Below are positions 1 to 16,891 of a DNA stretch of 45,000 nucleotides, piece after piece. A program made the position numbers and the translations under genes. The notes beneath the pieces were generated by a model that was given only the letters and a program-made list of their open reading frames with translations, was not told the DNA's origin and did no database searches. The stretch spans positions 147,501-192,500 of the forward strand of contig LUCW03001489.1 of the NCBI GenBank assembly GCA_001586965.3. Direction: 5' to 3'. Position 1 is the first letter of the stretch, and the number at the start of each line of letters is the position of its first letter. Origin of the DNA: Sphaeroforma sirkka. Taxonomy: Eukaryota > Opisthokonta > Ichthyosporea > Ichthyophonida.

Positions 1-365
1 TCTGTGTTTCACTTCAGCACTCACTATCCTATACTGCAGCAGTTACAACCTCAGTGTGGCCAGATTTAAATACATCCACGGTCACATACGAACACGCACA
101 TACATGTATACGAGCATATACATGTAAACTCGTCGAACGACAGGACCCGAGCCTATACTTGTGGCGGAGTGTACTGGTTATTATCTTTTGCCTCCTCATC
201 TGGATCCTTTTTGCTTCAGTTGGCCAGAACCACATTGCTTCATCGACGGTCACTCCACACCTTTGATATCACCACTCACTACCTCAGACCTGTGCACTCG
301 CTACTTGTACGTAAACGGATTCTCATTGTTGACCTTGTACTTGAGCTTCTCTTTCCTTAGACCTA
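1..365. other. Left edge, no supported gene
   Basis: Non-repetitive sequence that may hold part of an upstream PMT intron or exon. I found no open segment matching the MIR or catalytic parts of a PMT and no convincing splice pair, so nothing is called here. Confidence 0.4.
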
Positions 366-682
366 CTTCTGTATACACCTGCACTTATGTCTGGGTCTAC
401 ATATACACCTACACTCATGTCTGGGCGTACATATACATCTGCACTCATGTCTGAGTGTACATATACACCTACACTCATGTCTGGGTGTACATATACACCT
501 ACACTCATGTCTGGGTACACTCATGTCTGGGCGTACATAATACACCTACACTCTTGTCTGGGTGTACATGTACACCTACACTCATGTCTGGGCGTACTTA
601 TACACCTACACTCATGTCTGGGTGTACATATACACCTACACTCATGTCGGGGTGTACATATACACCTGCACTCATGTCTGGC
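366..682. repeat. 30-bp minisatellite, about 11 copies
   Basis: Tandem array with consensus ACACTCATGTCTGGGTGTAC followed by ATATACACCT. One copy is shortened near 515-520. Because 30 is a multiple of three, several frames stay open across it on both strands, giving ten-residue repeating peptides. I regard these as artefacts. The array lies just upstream of the first recognised PMT exon and is probably intronic. Confidence 0.9.
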
Positions 683-767
683 CGAACCGGTCCTTTTATA
701 CTGCCTCCTCCGCTGCGGTGAGTAGGTATTGTGTGCTCCGGTTGGCCAGAGACACATGGACCTGCAG

Positions 768-2230
768 ACATTCACACTAGACGATTTTGTCCGAGAACGC
801 GGCAAAGAGGTGAACCTAAAGCCGCCGGTTAAGGACCGCAGCGGTCTGTGGACATCCATTAAGGACGTGTGGCAGATCCAGAAGATTGGTGTGTGATGTG
901 TGAGGTATTAGGGGTATTAGCCGATGCGTGCTTTTAAGTGATATGGCTGTGGGCAACCATTAAGGACGTGTGGCAGATCCAGAAGATTGGTGTGTAATGT
1001 GTGAGGTATTGGGGGTATTAGGCGATGTGTGTTTTTAAGTGATATGATGATGTCGCAGGTGATGCCGTGTTTGAAGCGTAACTGAAGAGTTGGAGGTCTG
1101 CGTGATGTCAGGTTGCAGTACGGTCCTTTCCTAGTGTAGCCGTGATATGTATTTGTAAATATGTATGTTCTACATGATATATATATAAATACATATATGT
1201 ATAACCAGGCACACACTCGCAAACAGTGATATGCTATTTTTATCATGCACTTGTAGTAGATTGACTAGATCTGACTTTTTCATGTTCACATATCCATGTC
1301 TTTCACTACCCTCTAAACTTTCGTATACATCGATTGTAGACCAATTTTTTTTTCTCGTTTTACAAAACAATCTATATATAGCCTGGGAGGCAAACATGCG
1401 GTTGACTGGATCGCACCCCTACGAGTCCAGGCCCCACGCCTGGCCCACACTCATGGGAGGGGTTTCCTACTGGCAAAACCGGGACAAAATGACGCAAATC
1501 TACTTACTCGGCAATCCAGCCATATTCTACTCAGTGCTGCTGGCACCGGTAGTGTACGTGCTGTGGCTGTGCGTGTGGGCGATCAGGCGCAAACGAGGGT
1601 TTGTGGATATGGATGGGGAGAAGGAGAGGAAGTTCTTGATGGCCGCGTTCCTGTGGCTCGGTTGGGCTCTGCACTACGTACCCTTTTACTTCATGCACAG
1701 GTATATTCCTGTGTGTACGTGTAGGCGTGCGTGTGTATGTGCGTGTGTGTTTATAATAGTGTATGTGGGTTAACTAGAGGTGTGAATGCCAGCTATCTGT
1801 GAACCCGTGTGCGTTGTATGTGGTTGTGCATTGGGATCACTAGAGAGAATCTCCGATAATAGTTCTCCTGGACTTAACACCACTTCATACTCAACCTATA
1901 TCGTATTCACAGATACATTCCTTCCAATTCACCAACCAATCGGGCCCTTCTCCATTCACCTACAAGTCGTATATCTATCCCACACCCTGCCGCAGGCAAC
2001 TGTTCTTCCATCACTATCTGCCAGCCCACTACTTCATGATCCTGGCCTTTGGTGCCTTCATGGACATATTCCTGGGGGTGTTCCGGTCGGCGCGTGTGCG
2101 TGTGGCGGCGGTTGCGCTTCTGCTGTGTGCGTACGCATGGTACTTTCATCTCTTTGCATCGCTCGTGTATGGCAATGTGGACAGGAGCGTGAACGACCGT
2201 AGGTGGCAGAAGAAATGGAATTACATATAA
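768..2230 (+). CDS. Protein O-mannosyltransferase (PMT/POMT family), last three exons
   Basis: PMT enzymes are multi-pass ER membrane proteins that move mannose from dolichyl-phosphate-mannose to Ser/Thr of secretory proteins. This is only the C-terminal part. Exons: about 768-888, 1382-1700 and 1996-2230. Intron 889-1381 (GTGTGT..TATAG) is phase 1 and intron 1701-1995 (GTATAT..CGCAG) is phase 2; both joins keep the frame. Family landmarks in order are WEANMRLTGSHPYESRPHAW at the second exon's start, then VSYWQ and QIYLLGNP, a hydrophobic segment, the RRKR loop, and RQLFFHHYLPAHYF across the last join. The closing residues WQKKWNYI resemble the usual charged, Trp-rich PMT end before the TAA. 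The first exon's 5' border (CTGCAG, 766-767) is the weakest point. The N-terminal catalytic domain and MIR repeats lie upstream of the window. I am sure of the family but not of the PMT1/2/4 subgroup. Confidence 0.9.
844..1046 (+). repeat. 101-bp tandem duplication across a PMT exon end and splice donor
   Basis: The segment around 845-945 recurs at 946-1046 with a 101-bp offset; for example CCATTAAGGACGTGTGGCAG starts at 856 and again at 957. It contains the last 33 bp of the PMT exon, the donor (ATTG followed by GTGTGT) and the start of the intron. The second copy differs at a few bases and keeps a GT donor. Since 101 is not a multiple of three, splicing from the second donor would shift the frame and read into the TGA just after the first donor. 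Confidence 0.9.
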
Positions 2231-2569
2231 AGCTACGAGTCGTACGAATGTGCATAAACCTGTTTTTTCTTGGGTGTTTTGTTTATTATCCGAATGTATG
2301 TATTCTTGCTTTGCTCGGAAATGGTTTGAGTGGCAATGTGAGTTCTTCTTATGGCTTGCGTCGGTTGTATATGGTCAAATTGTGCCAAGGTTGTGAACGA
2401 CCACGGATGGCAAAAGGAAACAAAACCAAAAACGGTTTTGTTTTTATTATCACAGACGTATGTACCGATATTTATTAACTTGGACAAGAATTCTCATAAA
2501 CGCAAGGCCTTTATCTAAATCTATTAGATGCCAGAAGAATTGGAAATGCCCATCAGCCCGCAATCCACA

Positions 2570-2776
2570 TATCTACGCATGCACTAGAATCATGCATGTA
2601 TACGTATACGCGCATACCCTATATATCTACGCATTCACTAGAATCATACACATATACGTATACGCACATACCCTATATATCTACGCATGCACTAGAATCA
2701 TACACGTATACGTATACGCGCTTACCCTATATATCTACGCATGCACTAGAATCATACATGTATACGTATACGCGCA
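2570..2776. repeat. 54-bp minisatellite, about 4 copies
   Basis: Unit begins ATGCACTAGAATCATACACG, continues with TATACGTATACGCGC and ends CCCTATATATCTACGC. It lies about 340 bp past the PMT stop codon, so it is 3' UTR or intergenic. Each unit carries the palindromic TATACGTATA core. Confidence 0.9.
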
Positions 2777-3224
2777 ATGCCTCTCGCGTGTTTGCGTTCT
2801 GACCAACGACTACATAGTAAGGTTCCGCAATTCCGTTTGGTGTCCGAGTCCCAGTTGCTAACGAATCGCCTGATGGGGCTCTACCAATGGTTTGATGAGC
2901 TGATTTAGGCAGTCTCTGGGCTGTGGCATTGGATGGACCCACGCACCGACTTCCAGCGGGATATCACAAACGGGTTCGGGTTTGGTTTAGAGTTTAGGAT
3001 TAGGATTAGGATTATAATGCATGCATGCATGCGATAGCCCTAGTCAGTGATTAGCAGATACAGCAACCATCTATATTCTAGTTTTAGGGTTCTAGGATTA
3101 ACTCTGCAGTAAATACATAAACCCTATGTGGAAATGTGTCGTATATATCTGGAACGTCATTCCACCACGCCATGACCCTCTACTAGAGAAAAAAGAAATC
3201 AGGCTGACAGACACAAGTCCGCAG
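2777..3224. other. Intergenic stretch with telomere-like TTAGG motifs
   Basis: No supported gene. Near 2987-3012 there are three TTAGGAT-type units in a row, followed by a short (GCAT)n run at about 3018-3031. At 3082-3099 lies TTTTAGGGTTCTAGGATTA. The same motif family recurs elsewhere in the window. Confidence 0.6.
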
Positions 3225-3364
3225 GACACTCACGTGGTATGAACTGCTCAACCACCCTCGCCTTGCAAACCACCGACGAACGTGCTGCTCGGTCCTTCCT
3301 TTGCGAGGCTCGGGAATACTACCAACAAGGTCCAGGGCAAAAAGAATCCAAAAATCATAGAAAG
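3225..3364 (+). CDS. Possible single exon, unrecognised product
   Basis: An open segment with GT..AG borders: acceptor CCGCAG ends at 3224 and donor GTGTGT starts at 3365. With an ATG at 3239 it would read MNCSTTLALQTTDERAARSF and end in phase 0 after NHRK. The composition (acidic and basic residues, an EAREYYQQG stretch) looks protein-like, but no partner exon was found. The opposite strand is open for 133 codons over the same bases, so even the strand is uncertain. Confidence 0.25.
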
Positions 3365-3399
3365 GTGTGTCTCGGGCAGCTGTATATCCGAGTGACTAT

Positions 3400-3433
3400 T
3401 CGAGAGTCGAGACGCAAGACTCTCGACTCTCGA
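3400..3433. other. Perfect inverted repeat (hairpin)
   Basis: TCGAGAGTCGAG at 3400-3411 pairs perfectly with CTCGACTCTCGA at 3422-3433, leaving a 10-base loop. It lies 36 bp after a possible splice donor. No U-tract or known RNA motif is attached, so its function is unknown. Confidence 0.85.
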
Positions 3434-4316
3434 CAATAGTAGTGAGTTGCGCCCGATATTCTCAAACAGACCGCCATCCGTAAAAATGCCGCAGTTGGAC
3501 GTACAGCCCTCCGGCAGTCGCGCGACGGACCGCACACGCACTCGTGCACGTGCCCCTCTTTCGTGGGGTTGTAAGCAACCGATCTCACAACACAGACCAA
3601 TGGTCGCCCTCTTCGCCTCCTGACACCCGCAGTCCATGTGCCTCCCCACCGAATGTTTTGTTTGACACCAGTGTCATGGCTGTCACAGTCGGAGCTACAA
3701 ACTGCCAGATCCCGCGTGATTGGTACGTTTCTGCGTGCTTGTAACTGGCGTGATATAAGACGGTATATTTCGTTGTGACAACGTGTCGAAACCGTCGGAA
3801 ACTAGATGTTACCTCGATATGTTTTTTATTACAGTCAGACGTCCGATATATGTCGCTGTATTGACCGGAGACGACATATCGCGACGGGTCGGAAGAACAG
3901 TTTGTCAAGATAGCGTGTCTTTGTCGTATACCAGGCCAGGCTTATATGTATTGTATTGTCCCCCTGGGAACCACCCACTCCGTGCACAGTCAAGGGTGTA
4001 ACGGGATGTGAGACAAGTAGTTCGTGATCCTGCCCGTACGTTATCAACCTAGCACGCATGAGACCACACTGTCCACCCACCCAGTAAGTCACACACGAAG
4101 TAACTGGCAGAGCTCCAAGTCTCAGAAGCGCACACGTGTGACGGATGGTGTGTCTACGTATGTGTAGCCGTTATACTGTGGCTGGGCTGTTGTGACATGC
4201 GTGCCACACCCTCTACTAGCGTTTACTCAAGTATTGACTGCCGAGTTTCGTATGCGCGATTGAATTGCGACGTATAGGACGAGAAAAGTCTAAGAAAAAC
4301 GTCTAAATCATATTAG

Positions 4317-4538
4317 TTCAGGCACATAGGCATAACTGGCCGTATCCCCACATATCGCAACAACCTTGTGGACCTTGGTTTGTACTGTGCGGACGAGGTG
4401 ATAGTAAGCCCCGGACTAGCCACTCTCAGCTGAATGTTCATTCGTATCAATGGATATAGAGTGTTACCTTCATATGTACCCGCACAGCTGATGGTGGCCC
4501 CGCCCGATGTCGCACAATATAAGAACAAGAATCTCTAG
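4317..4538 (+). other. Coding-like segment interrupted by one in-frame TGA, unrecognised
   Basis: One frame reads protein-like on both sides of a TGA at 4431-4433. Upstream it includes ITGRIPTYRNNLVDLGLYCA and downstream, from ATG 4434, MFIRINGYRVLPSYVPAQLM, ending in TAG at 4536-4538. The AG at 4315-4316 could be an acceptor. It may be a decayed gene piece, a terminal exon with a mis-drawn border, or chance. I do not recognise the family. Confidence 0.25.
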
Positions 4539-4762
4539 GTCTACTGTCCTGTTCATGGCTATGCACACAACCAACGGAATCCCGCGCGGACTGCGCTCGT
4601 TGGGGAAGGTGTCGATAAATCAAGGCAAAATCATCGTAGACAGAAGGTGCCACTCATAATCTATGAGTGTAGATTTTTGCATCCATATCTTATGTCCTAT
4701 TCCTGTCTATGAGTGCATAATTTCCCATTCATATGTCAGAGCATGAATGGTAACATTCATAT

Positions 4763-5137
4763 CTATGAGCATAGCTGACAATACCCCCACTTATTGCAGC
4801 AACGTTTCTTCGACCGTGGATTGCATTCTGCCGGCGATCCATCCTCCAGTGGGTAGTTGACACCACAGTGCGTATCCTCTCTCCATCTGATCATAAGCAT
4901 ATTTCTTTTCACCCCACTTGCACCTACAGCGCTTATATTACTTGCATCAATAGCACTATTGATCGATGCTCCACTACTGTTGTATGCAGTCATGTTTAAA
5001 TCGGGTAAACCCTGACCGTCGGCTCTGTACATCTGCATTAAAAGCAATGGCGTGCAGAAGAACGAGCAAACGAGTACGGTCAGCAATAATACCGACGACA
5101 TGGGCAGCCGCTTCTTCCCCAATTCAACGCCGTGCAT
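4763..5137 (-). CDS. Type II membrane protein with a chitin-binding-like cysteine motif (first exon or whole small protein)
   Basis: 124 codons on the minus strand from the ATG at 5135-5137. A short N-terminal tail with GKKR is followed by a single membrane helix at about residues 14-34, then a Ser/Ala/Asn-rich stem with sequons NMT (48), NSS (53) and NIS (67). The C-terminal part reads WREDTHCGVNYPLEDGSPAE, then C105, C113, C114 and KWGYC. The spacing CG..YP...G.PA.C......CC..WGYC resembles chitin-binding-like cysteine motifs found at the luminal side of some eukaryotic carbohydrate-active membrane proteins. This suggests a Golgi or surface protein acting on glycans. A donor-like GTATTG beginning at 4784, just after KWG, could mean that the exon ends at 4785 and a catalytic domain follows on another exon. 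I did not find that exon in 3.2-4.7 kb. Confidence 0.6.
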   Translation of the reverse strand: MHGVELGKKRLPMSSVLLLTVLVCSFFCTPLLLMQMYRADGQGLPDLNMTAYNSSGASINSAIDASNISAVGASGVKRNMLMIRWREDTHCGVNYPLEDGSPAECNPRSKKRCCNKWGYCQLCS

Positions 5138-5692
5138 TGTAAGGGATGATTGACATCTACTTCCCGAAGTATCCAGTACAATCTACCCAGCGGACAGCAG
5201 GTTATTTACAATTTCAGTTAGGAATATGTCCACATGTATATATGAGACTAGAATCAACTATGTATGTACGATATATGTGTGCCGTATATTTGTGAAAAAC
5301 ACGTATATTCATATAGTTTATATGTATATATAAATATAAACATACAACACAAGAGTATATATAAATACAACTAGAGTAGACCGGTCTGGACTCGGGAGTC
5401 AGGAGTCCGGTCACCGGTGGGGTTTCCACATAAAAAAGAGTAACGACATAGCAACAGCCGCTGCGTTTCGGCGGTTTCGCCCTTCGTCGATATGCATAAT
5501 GTAATATGCAGTGCTTGACTGCTTTCTATTGAATTGCGTACCGAACTTCAAAATCCGGTAAAGTTTACCAGCAAATTCCTCCACAAATAGGCACCCTTCC
5601 ATTTTAAAAGACTGCTGATATATATTTATAACAAATATTGACATACAATTAGTCAACTAGTCTTCATATACAACCATCCTTCTATCAACAAT

Positions 5693-9402
<3,710 letters not shown>

Positions 9403-10916
9403 GGGTGTGGTTGTACTCTGCCGATAGCTGTGGTCTGCCTGTGGGCGTTGCATACTTGGCAGTTCATGTATACTGTACACCTCATGCAGCCGACTGATTT
9501 GAACTCAACGAGTAGCTCTAAGGAGCGGCTTGCGGTAGTCGTATAGAGACACATATCGTCATTCCGCTGCCTAAATGCTCAATCGTTTGGCTGATTCTGC
9601 TCGGCTTTTTACCAAATGACGTTTTACGATATATTATATTGCCTTTTACCCTTGGTATACCGGCCTATGAACTAAAATAACTGCACTGAACGTAGCTGCA
9701 CCTTAATTGGACTTGCAAGATTCTTTCCAGCGGTACGGTTGTATGTGCTGTTTCAGCTAAAAATGATAAACTCGTAAAATCATGGGCCGATGTATACTCG
9801 GTTTGTAAGATTCTACGCGGACGGCTCTGGAGACAAGTTAGGCTATATATCACTTTAAGTTGAGTCTCATTTATAAAAGAGAATAAATCTATCCGTCATG
9901 TACCTCCTGTAGACATTTAGCTTGGTGATGAGATGTTCGGTTTCGCATAAACCCTGCGAGGTGGGGCTGTAAAGGTCAAAGTTAGAAAGGACTATTACGT
10001 AGTCTCAACAGCGGTCGTAGGATGTTGCTCGTTATCACAAGCAGAGGTTTACTTTGTATGTGGGGGTTTGTATAAAATTTGTATTGTCTATTTGTGGTTA
10101 AAATATCAAAAATAAAGCCACATAGGCCAGTTTTTCCAAAAAAAAGCTCATTTTTAATTTTGCGGCTTTTATGTTTAGGCACTTTAGACCATACGAAGGC
10201 TATGGCAATTGGTATTATAATTGTAGGTTTACATTCTTTCACGCCTTTTAATCGAAATAGGTGTTTCTTTGCCACACACAAGAGTGGTATTGTTCATGTT
10301 CGTATACATAAGCTTTTGCAGTGTCATTACTTTATTATTTACATACTCCACGAGAGAGGGGTAAGGAGTGTACACAGATGCCAAAGGGTATGACCATAGC
10401 GAAGAGACTTCCCAGGGAAATGTAGAGTGCTTGAATTGATAATATTTTAGATTATGTACTTGGTAAATGGTAGGCAAGGCCAGGGAGAACAGGCCCCAAG
10501 GCCCAATTTGACTGCACCACAATATATTGGGCTGGGGCCCCAGCTCACTATATTGGCCACCTCAAAATGGCCGAATTTCCATAAAAGGCAGTTTTCAGTT
10601 TTGGCTTCCTTTCAAACAGAGGCCAGAGCAGCAGAGCCTTCTAAAATGCTCTCAGCAACTTGCTCCCTGGGTTGTAGGGGTTTTTTTTTGCATTTATATG
10701 TAATGTGTTGCGTTGAAACATGCCCACGGTATTGTGACGTGTACTGTTCTACGATCACGCCTTTATTCAGGTCTAGCGTCTGGTCTGCTAGAATAATAAC
10801 TAGTTTCAACCTATCAAGAAACCTCTATTGTGTCTTCTTGCTTATAACGTTTGATACCAATACCAGACACCAACATGCACTCGTATTCCTTCTTGCGCAT
10901 GAACTAGTAGTAAAGC
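9403..10916. other. Intergenic, no supported gene
   Basis: Nothing convincing is seen between the DUF1761 stop and the GT47 copy. AATAAA at about 9881 is a distant possible poly(A) signal. From about 10650 onward the sequence is a diverged counterpart of 15340-15660; the string TCTAGCGTCTGGTCTGCT at 10770 matches 15467. This shows that the upstream flank was duplicated with the GT47 gene. Confidence 0.5.
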
Positions 10917-12135
10917 ATGACTATCCAATTGAACAACAGTAAGCTGAGAGCGGTCTGTGCTTTTGCGGGAGGCCTTCTGATCATTACTATAGTATCTCTC
11001 GCTTACCGTATACGCAGTCTTAAGTACATAAATCCACAATTTTCATACAATGATACAGTACTCCAGTCGTCTACACTGGAGGTTTCTTTCTACATGTACC
11101 GTCCCCATGCCTTCAGCAGTATGCTCGATTGTGATCACACGGGCGAGCAATATAAAACACACACGCGATTTTTTTAATAGAGAAGCTGGCAAACCATCAT
11201 TTGCTCACAACACCAGATAGGGCTGAGGTCTTTGTAATACCTGTGCTGGGTGACTACATATCACGGGGTATGTGTAAGAACAGCATTGATTACCATATTG
11301 ACGATATTATCAGTGTTCTTGACAAGCAAGGCTTTATACACCACAAGAGACATCTGATAATCTTGAGCGACTTCAAATCAACAAATATGACCGGACGTGT
11401 GCGTCAGAGATTTCCACAGTTAATTATAGGGGGCATGGAAAGTTGGCCTGGGACAGAAGGCTGGATAGGGCTTGGCTACAGTACCCACTACGCTGTGTTC
11501 GCACCAGGAAGATTCAGCAGACAACAGTGGCTGATGAAAGCACCAGGCCAGCCTAGAAAGTACTTTATAGAGTTTGCCGGTCAGGTCGATGGGAGGAGTG
11601 GATATGCACATCGGATGGCTTTGTTTAATTCTACAGGAGAGATCCAGGATGCAGTGATTATTACATCCACTAAGAGTATGGAGGATGTTGCGGCATGTGA
11701 AAAACCAGCTTATATCGGTGTATGAAGATTCTATCGCCTCGACAAATGAGTGGGATCAGAGAACAAAGCAAATTCTCATTAGCATTCAGAGGCGATACGC
11801 TTGGGGGCGATCGCTTTCAAAACGCAATGTCTGCGGTGGCTATTCCTGTAACCGTGGTTAAGAATGCTACCACTGATCTACAGTGGGTTCCATTTCCCAA
11901 TATCATCCCATGGAACAAGCTGGTGATAACTATACCAGAGGAAGGCTGAATGTTAGATCCGGTGGGGTGCATCAACCAGTTGCGTAGCACGCCACGCACA
12001 CAGATATTGGAAAGACAGGCGCTTCTGGCTTACTATAGGCCTGATTTTGATTGGGCTGTGCCTAGCACTCGATACCATGAGAACATTCTGATCGAATCCG
12101 TCAATGCCCCTTGTGCTGCGTGTACAAAGCCATAA
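10917..12135 (+). pseudogene. Exostosin-like (GT47) glycosyltransferase, broken copy 1
   Basis: Intronless. It begins MTIQLNNSKLRAVCAFAGGL with a membrane anchor at about residues 13-33, as in Golgi type II glycosyltransferases. Exostosin hallmarks follow: FYMYRPHAFSSMLDC, then AEVFVIPVLGDYISRG (the family's ADLFFVP block), RKYFIEFAGQVDGRSGYAHR (the F-G...R block), and SKFSLAFRGDTLGGDRFQNA with IPVTVV and VITIPEE (the nucleotide-sugar-binding C-terminal half). The frame changes at about 11130-11180 and again at about 11700, and TGA at 11947-11949 replaces the TGG seen in copy 2. This copy is therefore a pseudogene unless the assembly is wrong at three places. TAA at 12133-12135 matches copy 2. 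Confidence 0.85.
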
Positions 12136-12144
12136 ATATACTCA

Positions 12145-12420
12145 TTTTGGAATTCAAGTCGCTTTGTAATCTTATGGAAGAGTTCGCACGATGTGTGTGC
12201 TCGCGTACAACAGAAAAATACGTGACGACGTACATAGGTCACAAAAATCCCTATATACAAGAATTTGTCTTCTGATATCTGTGGATGAAATCTAATAGGA
12301 ATGTAATAACAATTGCCGTGGCATGGGTTTTTTTTGTGTGTTGTAAACCATATGCCAGCAAGATTGCATCAGTTTGACCCTTTTTGCGATCGTAACATTG
12401 GAACTGTTCTGTTGCTAGTG
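12145..12420. other. 3' flank of GT47 copy 1
   Basis: Unique sequence between the pseudogene stop and the AT-repeat desert. No gene seen. Confidence 0.5.
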
Positions 12421-12424
12421 TTGC

Positions 12425-14479
<2,055 letters not shown>

Positions 14480-14480
<1 letters not shown>

Positions 14481-15663
14481 ATTAATTTTTATCTTGATCT
14501 AACGTTGATTCGCACTGTACGTTTAAAGCGGTACACATTTCCCTGTACAGGGGTTTCAACACTTGCACGTACAATGTTAATTTTGTGTGTCTGATACTGT
14601 GCGCCAAAAAATTTATCGGTCTATTGCGAACGCCACCTAAATCTAATATAAACAATCTCACCCAGTGATGAGATTCATACCATTTATGAGTCGATAACCA
14701 CACCTTGTGTAGATTTGAGTCGATAATAACACCCTTTATCCTCACAAAAGTGACCCAGACCCAATATATTTATATCGCCACATGTATGATGCAATTGATA
14801 ACATAGATATGACTATAACATGTATTTTCAGCCGAAAGCTGCAAACTGCTTTTTGATACTTGATCTTATCGCATACGCTACGCGGCCAAGGAGACCCTCT
14901 AGACCAGCGAGATCGCGCATTGTGCTCGCTCAGCCAATAAAATAGCGCGTTGCGCGCGCCAGAATCTAACCAAAGTGTGAGCTTCGCTCCACAGTCTCAC
15001 ACTCCGATTTGATGATTTCAGGAGGCTAAATGATACATACATGGGATGAATGAAGATGTACAAATTGTACATATAAAAAATCAAGAATCGCAAAATTTGT
15101 TGGTCGACACGACCAGACATTTCCTGATTTCTATAGGGCCGTGACAAATTCGACCGCCACAGTTCTTTCCTGTTGACCAATCGTCTTTAATCTCACTATG
15201 ATATTATCGTTCATTGGTCAACCCCCCAGAAATATTCCCACCCCTCCCCCCAGACTCAGGGCCTCAGGGCCAGGCCCCCAGCAAGGGCCACTGGGCCAGG
15301 ACTCCGCCCCAGACTCCAGAGTCCGCAAACACTATCAGTAACTTGCTCCCTGGGTTTGTAGGGTCTTCTAAACTTTTAGCATTGACGTGGCGTTGGAACT
15401 TGGAACACCACTGTCCACGATAGTGCGATGCGTTTTGTTATTAGCTACAATGATGTCTTTATTGAGGTTTAGCGTCTGGTCTGCTTGCATTAATTAACAT
15501 TTCAAGCTACCTCAGACCTATAATATATATATATTATACTAAATACTATATATATATATATATATATTATACTAAATACCAGAATTTATATAGTGCTACC
15601 AAAACGAGTAACCTAACCTCCCACTCGTATTTTTTCTTGCACATGAACCAGTAGTATACAATC
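14480..15663. other. Upstream flank of GT47 copy 2
   Basis: No supported gene. At about 15225-15335 is an unusually GC-rich, C-rich patch (AGGGCCAGGCCCCCAGC and similar) in otherwise AT-rich DNA. It corresponds loosely to 10480-10540 upstream of copy 1. Short (TA)n runs at 15522-15568 precede the gene. Confidence 0.5.
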
Positions 15664-16891
15664 ATGATAACTCAATTGGGCGACAATAAGCTGAGAACGG
15701 TTTATGCTTTGGTGGTAGGCCTCCTGATCTTCACTATGGTGGCTGTCGCTTACCGTATACAAAATCCTAAGTACATACAAAACCTACTTTTCCCATACAA
15801 CGATACAGTACTCCAATTGGCTACACTAGAGGTCCCTTTCTACATGTATCCACCTCATATCTTCAGCAGTATGCTCGATTGTGACATTACACGGGCGAGT
15901 AGTATAAAACACACACACGCAAACCTTTTTATAGAGAAGCTGGCAAACCATCATTTGCTCACAACACCAGGTAGGGCTGAGGTCTTTGTAATACCTGTGC
16001 TGGGTGACTACATATCACGGGGTATGTGTAAGAACAGCATTGATTACCATATTGACGATATTATCAGTGTTCTTGACGAGCAAGGCTTCATACACCACAA
16101 GAGACATTTGATAATATTGAGCGACTTCAAATCAACAGATATGGCCGGACGTTTGCGTCAGAGATTTCCACGGTTAATTATAGGGGGCATGGAAAGTTGG
16201 CCTGGAAAAGACGGCTGGATAGGGCTTGGCTACAGTACCCACTACGCTGTGTTCGCACCAGGGAGATTCAGCAGACAACAGTGGCTAATGAAAGCACCAG
16301 ATCAGCCTAGAAAATACTTTATAGAGTTTGCCGGTCAAGTTGATAGGAGGAGTGGATATGCACATCGGATGGCCTTGTTTAATTCTACAGGAGAGATCCA
16401 GGATGCAGTGATTATTACATCTACTAAGAGTATGGAGGATGTTGCGGCATGTGAAAAAAACAGCTTAGATCGGTGTATGAAGATTATATCGCCTCGACAA
16501 ATGAGTGGGATCAGAGAACAAAGCAAATTCTCATTTAGCATTCAGAGGCGATACGCTTGGGGGCGATCGCTTTCAAAACGCAATGTCTGCGGTGGCTATT
16601 CCTGTAACCGTGGTTAAGAATGCTACCACTGATCTACAGTGGTTTCCATTTCCCCATATCGTCCCGTGGGATAAACTGGTGATAACTATACCAGAGGAAG
16701 ACTGGATGTTAGATCCGGTGGGGTGCATCAACCAGTTGCGTAGCATACCACGCACACAGATATTGGAAAAACAGGCGCTTCTAGCTTATTATAGGCCTGA
16801 TTTTGATTGGGCTGTGCCTAACACTCGATACCATGAGAATATTCTGATCGAATCCGTCAATGCCCCTTGTGCTGCGTGTACAAAGCCATAA
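15664..16891 (+). pseudogene. Exostosin-like (GT47) glycosyltransferase, copy 2, one frameshift
   Basis: Intronless paralogue of the gene at 10.9 kb. The frame from ATG 15664 runs to about 16535 and holds an N-terminal helix (VVGLLIFTMVAVAYRI), FYMYPPHIFSSMLDC, AEVFVIPVLGDYISRG and FIEFAGQVDRRSGYAHR. One extra T at about 16532-16540 (TTCTCATTTAGC here, TTCTCATTAGC in copy 1) moves it into a dead frame ending at 16617. The C-terminal exostosin half, GDTLGGDRFQNA to VITIPEEDW, continues one frame over to TAA at 16889-16891. Apart from this base the gene would encode about 408 residues, normal for a short GT47 enzyme. GT47 members include heparan sulfate and plant wall transferases; the substrate here cannot be told. 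A sequencing error at this base would make the gene intact. Confidence 0.8.

Noticed and set aside
3248-3649. 133-codon minus-strand frame
   Set aside because: No recognisable domain; part of it is the complement of the equally plausible plus-strand exon at 3225-3364.
5411-5656. 81-codon minus-strand open frame upstream of the DUF1761 gene
   Set aside because: Reads plausibly in parts, but there is no family match, no splice partner, and it lies in the likely promoter region of the plus-strand gene.
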